Source of the DNA: Oscillospiraceae bacterium
GTDB lineage: Bacteria; Bacillota; Clostridia; Oscillospirales; Oscillospiraceae
Length of the DNA: 64,000 nt
NCBI GenBank assembly: GCA_910575695.1
Contig: CAJTGJ010000004.1
Location: 1-64,000, forward strand
Direction: 5' to 3'
In this document: positions 41,701 to 47,086 of the stretch, in pieces
Position numbering within the stretch: position 1 is the first letter of the stretch
Layout of the letters: each line of letters starts with the position of its first letter
The notes under the pieces: generated by a model
The model's database searches: none
Told to the model about the DNA's origin: nothing
The model's input: the letters and a program-made list of their open reading frames with translations, nothing else
Program-made: the position numbers and the translations under genes

Positions 41701-42500
41701 GCGTAGATGGTCAGGCTGTTGGTGCTCGTCACCACAATGCCCTTTTCCGCTGTGAGGGTGCAGCCGTTCGTCAGGATCAGGTGTACCTCCCCGTTGACGG
41801 TGATGGGCTGGTCAATGGTGACGGTGCCGCTGACCGCGTACCAGCCCGCAGTCCATGTGACCGCCTCGGCGCTGTTTTCAACGAGGGTACAGGTTTCGGT
41901 TCTGTCCGTATAGATAACTTCGCCGTTATTCCAGGACGCTTCCCGGCAGTCCACGGATTCCGCCGCTGGCATGGGGTCATTGGCTCCGTCCAGCGCCTCT
42001 TGCAGTTCGTAGACGCGGGACAGGTCGATCTGTCCCTGTTCGTCCTCGGTCAATTCCGAGAACAGGGCGAGGATTTGGTCAAGCTGTGCCCGCACGTTGT
42101 CCGCGTTGTCCGGCGTCACTTCATCCGGCAGAGCGGCGATCAAGTCCTCAATGGGGCAGACGCGGCACTCATACCCGCAGGGCGCACCTGGGTCGCCCTG
42201 GACATAGCCGCAGTCCTCGTCATGGGTGTGCTGGCAGTCCAGCAGGTTCTCCGTATCCGCGCCGATCTCGTAGGGGTCGCCGCCGTCCGCGTCGGGGAGT
42301 ACCCCCAGAGTGTAGCACTCCGCTGTGTGCTGGTGGCCGCAGGGCTGGCCATCGGTGGGGGCGATGTAGACGCACTCCTCCGTATGCGCCGGGTGGTGCT
42401 TACAGAGGGCGGGGTCCGCTTCCGCCGCAAACGCCCAGGCAGGGCATAGGCCCAGGCACAGAGCCAGAGCGGTGATGATGCTTAATATTCTGCGTTTCAT
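35724..42500 (-). CDS. Giant S-layer-anchored repeat protein
   Basis: A 2258-residue exported protein. After a signal peptide (residues 1-25) comes a Cys/His-rich region with repeated H-T-x-E-C units (about 33-120), possibly metal-binding. Then follow a Gly-rich beta-helix-like section (about 230-560) with many GAGIGGGG and DITIYGG repeats, and further parallel-beta sequence up to about residue 950. A second CGxCG-type zinc-knuckle-like part is near 1045-1110. Several YDG/MBG-type repeats (KTYDGNTAASVSSVTFTG) and Ig-like domains cover about 1160-1850, then a Flg_new-like domain near 1960-2050. Three SLH domains end the protein (FSDLGSVGTWYHEAVDYV; GGYGNGTFGPNDNITREQ). SLH domains bind pyruvylated cell-wall polymers. 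ATG at 42500 after AAAGGAGGATGTTCT. Confidence 0.85.
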   Translation of the reverse strand: MKRRILSIITALALCLGLCPAWAFAAEADPALCKHHPAHTEECVYIAPTDGQPCGHQHTAECYTLGVLPDADGGDPYEIGADTENLLDCQHTHDEDCGYVQGDPGAPCGYECRVCPIEDLIAALPDEVTPDNADNVRAQLDQILALFSELTEDEQGQIDLSRVYELQEALDGANDPMPAAESVDCREASWNNGEVIYTDRTETCTLVENSAEAVTWTAGWYAVSGTVTIDQPITVNGEVHLILTNGCTLTAEKGIVVTSTNSLTIYAQSGGTGTLNATGTTDSSYNASAGIGGSTSSVDSGSITIHGGIINATGGGQSRYYGGAGIGGGTSKSANGGSSGAIIIYDGTVTANSGAGDATGAGIGGGGSEQGSGGSGNDITIYGGSVTASSTGTGTGGAGIGGGGGLTGGGAGNNIQIYGGTINATGSNRGAGIGGGGSVTIYDSSYKAGDGAITISGGEVTAVGGDYAAGIGGGGGYQNTYGGCTGGTGSVTISGGIVDASSPTDVDWEGYEGAPIGNGGNASGTATVNKTTGIVFENGVGTVCGDVTFDGSYPVPADYTLNIPAGASLSGSGTLTGGGTFTADLSEDMVSVPTDLYYNGQDRSNDIKTRLSDGLTQGIAICGQTFAVSGWTVEVSRTDDLHYTATYTNTDNSTTFQKTITLQQSGTTLDGAVKTYNGETETKDFTASDTITVKATPTATGEAPANSAMFAASFTGPGAGQMAVFVGDTQVSAPADKGADGAYTMTVSAADVLAAAGGPGTGITLTAKFVGNNNMADAAGTVNVNISAVAKVEKYGSTTYVGALADAFTEGNSGATVTLLSEVDLGSNYIEIRGSSTFTLDLNGQTVKAVDYGAFNILGGSLTIQDSGTGGKIESSNITIKVNSGTLSIKSGTVSGYWGVEISGGTVAISGDAVISGGDTGLRVTGAGKATLSGGTFSGTAAITANNYGSVTLKNLLAEGYAYHRNNLPVTKAEGWVDSNTWGEVSLDTKATLTGTVTVKKCNHTGEGVCEYTPNEGAETHAMTCLACGYAGAAESCAYSDDYGHDETNHWQTCTLCGGKKTEAHGWVHQCTSATGIIRRSCDKCEIETVVGTVSITPDFSVTYGKTGSATLVCTAELADGYSLEPADSADNCWVLMALSDGKSWNLGRELEVKLPADLPAGEYWYDAYPRLSYQGNNTIVKRFNVIGKVTVTPAPLTVTGAAAKDRTYDGTNSVQITGVTLDGVLNSDNVSVDLTGLTGTLSGSDAGTYTGVSLPRLTLTGGAASNYTLPQSMGAVPASVTISKATLTATGATVASKTYDGNTAASVSSVTFTGLVPGEALALGTDYTATGTFADANAGTGKSVSIAVTLKDSAKANNYNLTNGSVNATGTIAKASQTAPSITGLPTGTITYGDTFTLHTDSGVNWSASGAATVDSSGKVTVTGVGKAAITATKPGSGNYEAAENRITFTAVPKALAVTGLTVTDRAYDGTSTVEITGVTLAGILNGDDVSVATTGLTGTLNGSDVGTYTAVTLPRLTLTGGAASNYTLTQPAGAITSSVTIRKAAPLTPKTGDLAVANKQEHTYTYGLGALRPDVPEGISLGSTAVTYELGTVSLGSYYDSGAMIDGQTLTLPIKAVESDSETKIGTITVTIHTQNFEDMTATINVRSVNKIIPTGGPNLSGNTLTYGQALSAITLSGNMKDGETPVPGKFEWSNPDNRPAVQENYAASWIFKPDDNKTYAIVTGTALIQVLPAPITGVVIVLDHTAFKYDGQPHRPGITSVTLNGTPLTADVDYTAAIPEGTEAGTYTVTLTGKGNYTGTATAVFTINPVEQKPLDQKDDDGHELRLEVETGLSTVPEALKNNKEYDTPAKIESALRTRVAEVLSNVGEQIAVFDVTLQYKDASGVWLNVDPNHFPAEGVTAVLPYPAGTGATGYTFTVQHLISSGAQAGTMETLPYELTADGLRCKFSSLSPVAIGYQTATKPNPQPNPGGNSGGGGWSSSAYAITVEKSEHGKVTSNRTNASNGSTVTLTVTPDSGYVLDALTVTDSRGNEIKLTAQGGNKYTFTMPSRAVTVKASFVPLPDDTQKPCDGGADCPSRGFSDLGSVGTWYHEAVDYVLRNDLMGGYGNGLFGPNDNLSRAQFAQILFNREGRPVVNYLLQYSDVAEGAWYTEAIRWATSRGIVGGYGNGTFGPNDNITREQLAVMLWRYAGSPAATDKELHFTDADKASGYALEALRWAVENGIINGYGDGRLGPQGLATRGQVAQMLKNFLGK

Positions 42501-42522
42501 AGAACATCCTCCTTTTCCTTAT

Positions 42523-42549
42523 AAATGCGTCTCACCGTGAGACGCATTT
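42523..42549. repeat. 27-bp palindrome, copy 1 (upstream of the S-layer protein gene)
   Basis: 13-bp perfect arms AAATGCGTCTCAC / GTGAGACGCATTT around a central C. It ends 23 nt upstream of the giant gene's start, in its mRNA leader. Confidence 0.9.
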
Positions 42550-42640
42550 CACGGTCTATAAACGTCCCAAACTTCGCGCCGCAATGACGCCCGCACTCCC
42601 GCGTTTCGTGGGGGCTGTTCCCCTCGCGGCAGAGGAAATT

Positions 42641-42683
42641 CATTCCCCCCATGGGGGGAATGAGAAAGGGGCGCGCCCCTTTC
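42641..42683. repeat. Two adjacent perfect palindromes
   Basis: A 22-nt perfect palindrome of type CATTCCCCCC-ATGGGGGGAATG (42641-42662) is followed after one base by the 20-nt perfect palindrome GAAAGGGGCGCGCCCCTTTC (42664-42683). They lie between the divergent S-layer protein and sensor kinase genes and could be a bidirectional barrier to transcription or a protein-binding site. Confidence 0.6.
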
Positions 42684-42796
42684 TTAATCCATTTTCGTCG
42701 CAATTTTCTATTTCACAACATACACAAAACTTTCTAAAAAAACAAGGCCGCTCGACCAAAATGCAGGATTCGCTACCAATTAACATCCCCCGCCCC

Positions 42797-42825
42797 TTGA
42801 CAGCGGCAATTTTCCCGGTTACGCT
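42797..42825 (+). promoter_or_regulatory. Probable promoter of the sensor kinase gene
   Basis: TTGACA (42797-42802) and TACGCT (42820-42825), 17 nt apart; the transcript would start about 25 nt before the kinase ATG. Confidence 0.5.
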
Positions 42826-42855
42826 AAGTACAACCAGTATTGAGGAGGGCGGAAT

Positions 42856-44634
42856 ATGCGGATTGGAAAACGGTGGGCCAGTTGTCTGGCGATGGGCCTG
42901 TTCCTGCTGTGCGCGGCGGGGCTTGTGTGGCTGCTGGCGGCGGAGACGGTTCCCAATCAACAACCTGTGCGCCTGACGCCGGAGGCCGTGAGCGGTGCGC
43001 CGGGGCTGGAGGGGCTGTACCTCTACGCGGGGCCGCTGGAGCTGGAATACACTCTCCCGGCACAGGCGGGAAAACTGCGCCCGATTTTGGAGATTCGGCA
43101 ACTGTTTGCGGCGGCAGAGCTGCGGCTGGACGGTGCGCCCTTTCAACAGCTCCCGGCGGGCACGGGCAATTTGTATGTGACCCTGCCTGGGGAATGGGCT
43201 GGTAAAACCCTCACCCTCATTATGGAAAAGGGGGAGGAGGACCCGGAGCCGTCCCTGTATCTTATGGACAGCGTTCTGCTCAACGAACAGGCCCGTGCGG
43301 ATACCAGCCTCCGCGCCTTTCCCGCCGCCGTGTTCGGGGTGGTCTTTCTGCTGACACTGGGCCTGTTCCTGTATGGCTGGCTGGAGGGGACCCGGCCTTG
43401 GCCGGTCCTGCTGCTCTGCGCCGCTGCCCTGGGCCAGACGGCGTACTTCTACCTACAAAACTTCTCCCTGTTCAGCCTGCCGCCCGCGCTCTACGGGCTG
43501 GCGCTGTACCAGTCCCGTGCGCTCCTGTTCACCGCGCCAGCTTTGTATTTGATGCTGGGTATGAAAAAACGGCAAAAAGCCTTTGCGCCTTTCGCCGTCC
43601 TGCCCGCGCTGGTCTATTGGGTCGTGGCGGGATTTCAGACGGTGATCCCGCTCTTTTCCAATTTTGCCGTCCACACCGGGTTCGTGTTCTGTTTTACTAT
43701 CGCCGCCCTGGCGGTCTGCTCCGTTCTGGAATACCGGGACGGCAATCCGGTGTTCCGCCGCTTCCTGCCCTGGCTGGGAGGGGGCGTTGTGGCCATCGTA
43801 CTGCTGAGTATGCTCCCGGAGGGGCGGACGGGTCCCCATGCGTCCATCCTGTGGGCGTTCCTGGATGACCCGATTCTCTGGATTGACACAGAGCTGTTTT
43901 ACTGGAACAGCCTGCTGCTGGCCCTGTGCTTTTTGGAGAGCGCGGCGGCCTACATCCGGCGCAGGAGCGAACGGGAAACGGAATTGCAGGTGCTGTCCGC
44001 CCGTGAAAGCCTGACGCGGGAGCAGCTTGCCACCGTGCTGGAGAGCGCCGCCGCCCTGGGGGAGCTGCGCCATGAGGTAAAAAATCATTATTTGGTCCTG
44101 CAAAACCTGTCCCGCACGGGAGAGACGGAGCGGCTGGACGCCTATCTGAGCGAGTTGGTTTCCGATGTGTCCTCTATCCCCGCTCTGACTTACGCGCCCC
44201 ATCCGGCGATCAATGCAGTGTTGACGGTCATGCTGGCGCGGGCACAGAAACAGGGCGTCGAGGTGGAGCGCCGGATCGACGTGCCGGAAACTCTGCCGTT
44301 CCCGGACACAGAGCTTTGCATGGTGCTGATGAACTTACTGCAAAACGCGCTGGAGGCCAATGCCCTGGCCCCGGAAGGGGCGCGGAAATGGCTTCGGGTC
44401 GATCTCCATATCCGGGGCGTCCATCTGTATATCGGGGTGGAAAATTCCCGCTTTGCTCCAGTGGACTATGACGCGGAGCGTGACCTGTGCCGCACAACGA
44501 AAGAGGACAAGTCCGCCCACGGCTACGGCCTAAAGGCAGTTCAGGCCGTGGCGCGGAAGTATCAAAGCGAGCTGCTGCTGAAATTCCCGGATCATACCTT
44601 TTCCGCCGCTACCGCTCTGCAAATGCCAGATTAA
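42856..44634 (+). CDS. Sensor histidine kinase, GHKL type
   Basis: A 592-residue membrane kinase. An N-terminal hydrophobic segment is followed by an extracellular part of about 140 residues, then roughly six to seven membrane helices (about residues 155-350, 7TM-DISM-like). A short coiled coil leads to the catalytic part: phospho-acceptor His406 in LRHEVKNHYLVLQNL, N-box NLLQNALEAN and G-box GYGLKAV. This is the AgrC/LytS-like arrangement, whose partner is usually a LytTR regulator; one is encoded convergently at 44676-45392. ATG at 42856 behind GAGGAGGGCGGAAT. It is one of the few plus-strand genes in this half and shares a short divergent region with the giant S-layer gene, so that gene is a candidate target. 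Confidence 0.85.
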   Translation: MRIGKRWASCLAMGLFLLCAAGLVWLLAAETVPNQQPVRLTPEAVSGAPGLEGLYLYAGPLELEYTLPAQAGKLRPILEIRQLFAAAELRLDGAPFQQLPAGTGNLYVTLPGEWAGKTLTLIMEKGEEDPEPSLYLMDSVLLNEQARADTSLRAFPAAVFGVVFLLTLGLFLYGWLEGTRPWPVLLLCAAALGQTAYFYLQNFSLFSLPPALYGLALYQSRALLFTAPALYLMLGMKKRQKAFAPFAVLPALVYWVVAGFQTVIPLFSNFAVHTGFVFCFTIAALAVCSVLEYRDGNPVFRRFLPWLGGGVVAIVLLSMLPEGRTGPHASILWAFLDDPILWIDTELFYWNSLLLALCFLESAAAYIRRRSERETELQVLSARESLTREQLATVLESAAALGELRHEVKNHYLVLQNLSRTGETERLDAYLSELVSDVSSIPALTYAPHPAINAVLTVMLARAQKQGVEVERRIDVPETLPFPDTELCMVLMNLLQNALEANALAPEGARKWLRVDLHIRGVHLYIGVENSRFAPVDYDAERDLCRTTKEDKSAHGYGLKAVQAVARKYQSELLLKFPDHTFSAATALQMPD

Positions 44635-44638
44635 AAAG

Positions 44639-44672
44639 CCGCCCTTTCTGTGACGATCCACAGAAAGGGCGG
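44639..44672. terminator. Bidirectional terminator between kinase and regulator
   Basis: A perfect 14-bp stem CCGCCCTTTCTGTG (44639-44652) / CACAGAAAGGGCGG (44659-44672), flanked by AAAAAG on the left, which gives a U-tract in the leftward direction. Confidence 0.85.
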
Positions 44673-44675
44673 TTC

Positions 44676-45392
44676 CTATTGGATAAAAGCAACAAATTGT
44701 TTGGTAGCCTCCTGCTGATAGGCGCGGCTAATTGGAAGTTCTGTCCCGGTATCCAGAAGCAATCCCCGTGCGGTTCGCTTATGGACGTGTTTCAAATTGA
44801 CAACAAAACTGTTGTGGCAGCGGCAGAACGTGTCCCCCCGCAGGCGGGAGAGCAAATCCCGAAAACTCAGATTGACGGCTATGACTTCTTCCGGCAGATA
44901 CACGGCGGCTTTGTGGTTGACCGCCTCCGCATAGAGAATATCCTGGACCATTACCTTGCGTAAGCCACCGTTGACGGGCAGTGTGATCTGCTCCGGGCGG
45001 TAGTTTTTCCGCAGATCCCAGTCGATGGCCTTTGCCAGCTTTTTCTCGTCCACCGGCTTCAAAAAATATCCCAGCGTATAGGTAGAAAAGGCGTCCTCCA
45101 TATATTCCGTATAGGCGGTGATGTAGATAATGGAACAGCCAATATCGGATTCCCGCAGATAGCTGGCCAGCTCCACGCCGTTTTCCTGCGCCAGCCTAAT
45201 ATCCAACAAAAGCAGATGAAAAGACGTAGGCTGGTTCCGCAGAGCGGTCAGCAGCGGCCCCGCTGTGGAAAAGCTGGAAACGGTAAAGTCAATATCCCGC
45301 CGGAAATGGCGGGCCTCCAGAATACGGCAAATCATTGTCTCGTTTTCCTGTGCCATCAGCGGTTCATCCTCGCATATCGCGATACGGTACAT
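44676..45392 (-). CDS. LytTR-family response regulator
   Basis: A 238-residue regulator of the AgrA/LytR type. The receiver domain has the acidic pair in AICEDEP, the phospho-acceptor in LLLDIRL and Lys in FLKPVDEKKL. The C-terminal LytTR DNA-binding domain covers about 140-236 (ILYAEAVNHKAAVYL, FCRCHNSFVVNLKHV). ATG at 45392 behind GGGAGGTGACTGCCC. It is convergent with the GHKL kinase and shares its terminator, so the two form a two-component system although they are not in one operon. The copy-2 palindrome lies 95 nt upstream. Confidence 0.88.
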   Translation of the reverse strand: MYRIAICEDEPLMAQENETMICRILEARHFRRDIDFTVSSFSTAGPLLTALRNQPTSFHLLLLDIRLAQENGVELASYLRESDIGCSIIYITAYTEYMEDAFSTYTLGYFLKPVDEKKLAKAIDWDLRKNYRPEQITLPVNGGLRKVMVQDILYAEAVNHKAAVYLPEEVIAVNLSFRDLLSRLRGDTFCRCHNSFVVNLKHVHKRTARGLLLDTGTELPISRAYQQEATKQFVAFIQ

Positions 45393-45486
45393 GGGCAGTC
45401 ACCTCCCTGCGGAATTGTTTGTATCATTATAGCAGTTTTCGGTATTGCCGTCAAAGGGCATCGCCGCCTATTATCCGAAGGATTGG

Positions 45487-45513
45487 AAATGCGTTTCACG
45501 GTGAGACGCATTT
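45487..45513. repeat. 27-bp palindrome, copy 2 (overlaps the SLOG gene stop)
   Basis: AAATGCGTTTCAC / GTGAGACGCATTT around a central G, one mismatch. The stop codon of the SLOG gene (45496-45498) lies inside it, so the repeat encodes the last residues EKCVSP. Confidence 0.85.
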
Positions 45514-46020
45514 TTCAATGGAGTAAAGGCCGTCTCTCCAAGCAATATTGATAATTTCGACTCCATGCCGCTTTGCATAATTGACGGTATATGCCGTCCC
45601 TCCGCTTTCCTTTGTCAGATAGCAGACGCATATCCCGCTGTGATCTACCAAATGCCGGTTGCGCCTGTGCATACAGCCCGGTGTGTACTGCTGGGCTGTA
45701 TAGACAATCTTATCCGCCTGAGACTTGATCCGCTCATACTCCGCTATGTCCTCCAGCCTCCACCCCCTTGTCTGCGTCAGGCAGGGTAGGACAAGGATCA
45801 ACTTCATGCCGGGGCAGTTCTCCCGCAGACGGATCACCGTCCGGGCGGCGAGGGCATCAAAACCCAGGGCGCCCCCGGCCCCGTAATATCGGATACCCTT
45901 TTGGTATAGGGCCGATATGACACGCTCCAGCCTGTTGGCAATCTCCGCCTGTTCCTCCGGCGGCAGATGCCGGTGGCCCGTAAAGCAGCAGGTCTGCATC
46001 CGTTTGTTTGCTATTTCCAT
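45496..46020 (-). CDS. SLOG (DUF1273-like) family protein
   Basis: A 174-residue Rossmann-fold protein of the SLOG superfamily, whose members bind nucleotides or nucleotide-derived signals. The N-terminal motif is CCFTGHRHLPPEEQ, followed by GIRYYGAGGALGFDALAA and LILVLPC; the C-terminal part has SGICVCYLTKESGGTAYTVNYAKRHG. ATG at 46020 after AAGGGAGCGAAAA. It is divergent from the XRE regulator at 46162. The last six codons are provided by palindrome copy 2, which suggests the repeat inserted at or extended the 3' end. The role in the element is unknown. Confidence 0.75.
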   Translation of the reverse strand: MEIANKRMQTCCFTGHRHLPPEEQAEIANRLERVISALYQKGIRYYGAGGALGFDALAARTVIRLRENCPGMKLILVLPCLTQTRGWRLEDIAEYERIKSQADKIVYTAQQYTPGCMHRRNRHLVDHSGICVCYLTKESGGTAYTVNYAKRHGVEIINIAWRDGLYSIEKCVSP

Positions 46021-46161
46021 TTTTCGCTCCCTTTCCGCTGATTTTTCATCCCTGATTGCACATCCTATTATAGCCTATTATCGAAGTAAATTAAAGCCTG
46101 CTTTCGTTCTATTTTACGGCCTAAAACGAATGTAGAATAGTTTCAAAAGAGGTGATAGACT

Positions 46162-46464
46162 ATGGATGTACTTGGACGGATCGAACAGCTCATGGAACAG
46201 CGGGGTTGGAGCGTATATCGCCTATGCAAAGAGTCCGGCTTGGCACAGTCTACACTGTCACACGTTTTCCGCAAGGATTCGGAGCCAACGATCTCAACAC
46301 TGGAAACAATCTGCAAGGCGTTTGGTATGACACTGGGCGAGTTTTTTGCGGAGGGGGAGCTTGTGCCACTGACCAAGGAACAGCAGGTACTGCTGGATAA
46401 ATGGGCGTTGCTGACCGCTGAACAGAAACAGCTTGTTTTGAATATGATCGACAATATGAAATAA
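46162..46464 (+). CDS. XRE family transcriptional regulator
   Basis: A 100-residue regulator. Residues 5-65 form a Cro/CI helix-turn-helix (VYRLCKESGLAQSTLSHVFRKDSEPTISTLETICKAFG), and the C-terminal helices (TKEQQVLLDKWALLTAEQKQLVLNMI) resemble the tail of many Firmicutes regulators. ATG at 46162 with AGAGGTGATAGACT upstream. It is divergent from the SLOG gene; the 141-nt space between them contains overlapping dyads (TTCGTT/AACGAA at 46103-46108/46125-46130 and TTTTA/TAAAA around 46112-46126), which are plausible binding sites for it. Confidence 0.82.
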   Translation: MDVLGRIEQLMEQRGWSVYRLCKESGLAQSTLSHVFRKDSEPTISTLETICKAFGMTLGEFFAEGELVPLTKEQQVLLDKWALLTAEQKQLVLNMIDNMK

Positions 46465-46476
46465 TGGTGGCCGTAA

Positions 46477-46505
46477 GAAATGCGTCTCACGGTGAGACGC
46501 ATTTC
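46477..46505. repeat. 27-bp palindrome, copy 3 (between XRE and SWIM genes)
   Basis: GAAATGCGTCTCAC / GTGAGACGCATTTC, 14-bp perfect arms around a central G, 12 nt after the XRE stop codon. Confidence 0.9.
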
Positions 46506-46573
46506 GTCAGATTCCTTGTTTTTGGCGCGGCCCTGTGGTATTATGAACATACCGGCTATTAGGGGGGGCTACT

Positions 46574-47011
46574 ATGAGCATCCGCACGTTAGCCAGCGGT
46601 GCGTCCGCATGGCGGGGCTATGAATACTACGAGGGGAAAAAGGTGCTTTCCTTTTCCCAAACGGTCGAGGACGAGTACACGGGACAGGTGGCCGGAAGCG
46701 GCTCCGCCCCCTATCAGGTGAAAATCAATACCGCCCATCCCCGGCAGTCCAAATGCAACTGCCCCCATGCGGACGGGCGGCGGGTGATTTGTAAGCACAT
46801 GGTCGCCCTGTTCTTTGCCGCGTTCCCGGAGGAAGCGGAGCAGTACATGGAGGAAGTAGAGGAATACGAACGGGAGGAAGAACAGCGCATGGAAAATCAC
46901 TATGAGGCGCTGCGTTCCTATGTGAAAAGCCTGTCCAAAAAGGAATTGCAGGATCAGCTCTTTGAGGCCCTTGCGGAACTGAGTGACCGGGGCCGCAGGT
47001 ATTACCGTTAG
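46574..47011 (+). CDS. SWIM zinc-finger protein
   Basis: A 145-residue protein with a SWIM motif, CNCPHADGRRVICKH (about residues 56-70), a zinc-binding domain that contacts nucleic acids or proteins. A highly acidic helical region follows (YMEEVEEYEREEEQRMENHYEAL). The N-terminal part is Ser/Tyr-rich with KKVLSFSQTVEDEYTGQVAGS. ATG at 46574 after AGGGGGGGCTACT. It is flanked by palindrome copies 3 and 4 and lies opposite to the transfer operon. SWIM proteins of this size occur in clostridial ICEs; the function is unknown. Confidence 0.75.
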   Translation: MSIRTLASGASAWRGYEYYEGKKVLSFSQTVEDEYTGQVAGSGSAPYQVKINTAHPRQSKCNCPHADGRRVICKHMVALFFAAFPEEAEQYMEEVEEYEREEEQRMENHYEALRSYVKSLSKKELQDQLFEALAELSDRGRRYYR

Positions 47012-47024
47012 CCGTTCAGCAAAA

Positions 47025-47051
47025 AAATACGTCTCACGGTGAGACGCATTT
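47025..47051. repeat. 27-bp palindrome, copy 4 (convergent SWIM / CD1108 genes)
   Basis: AAATACGTCTCAC / GTGAGACGCATTT around a central G, one mismatch. A degenerate half-site CGTGAGACGTTC follows at about 47070-47085. Confidence 0.85.
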
Positions 47052-47086
47052 CCCGTGGGAAACGCGCCGCGCCGTGAGACGTTCTT

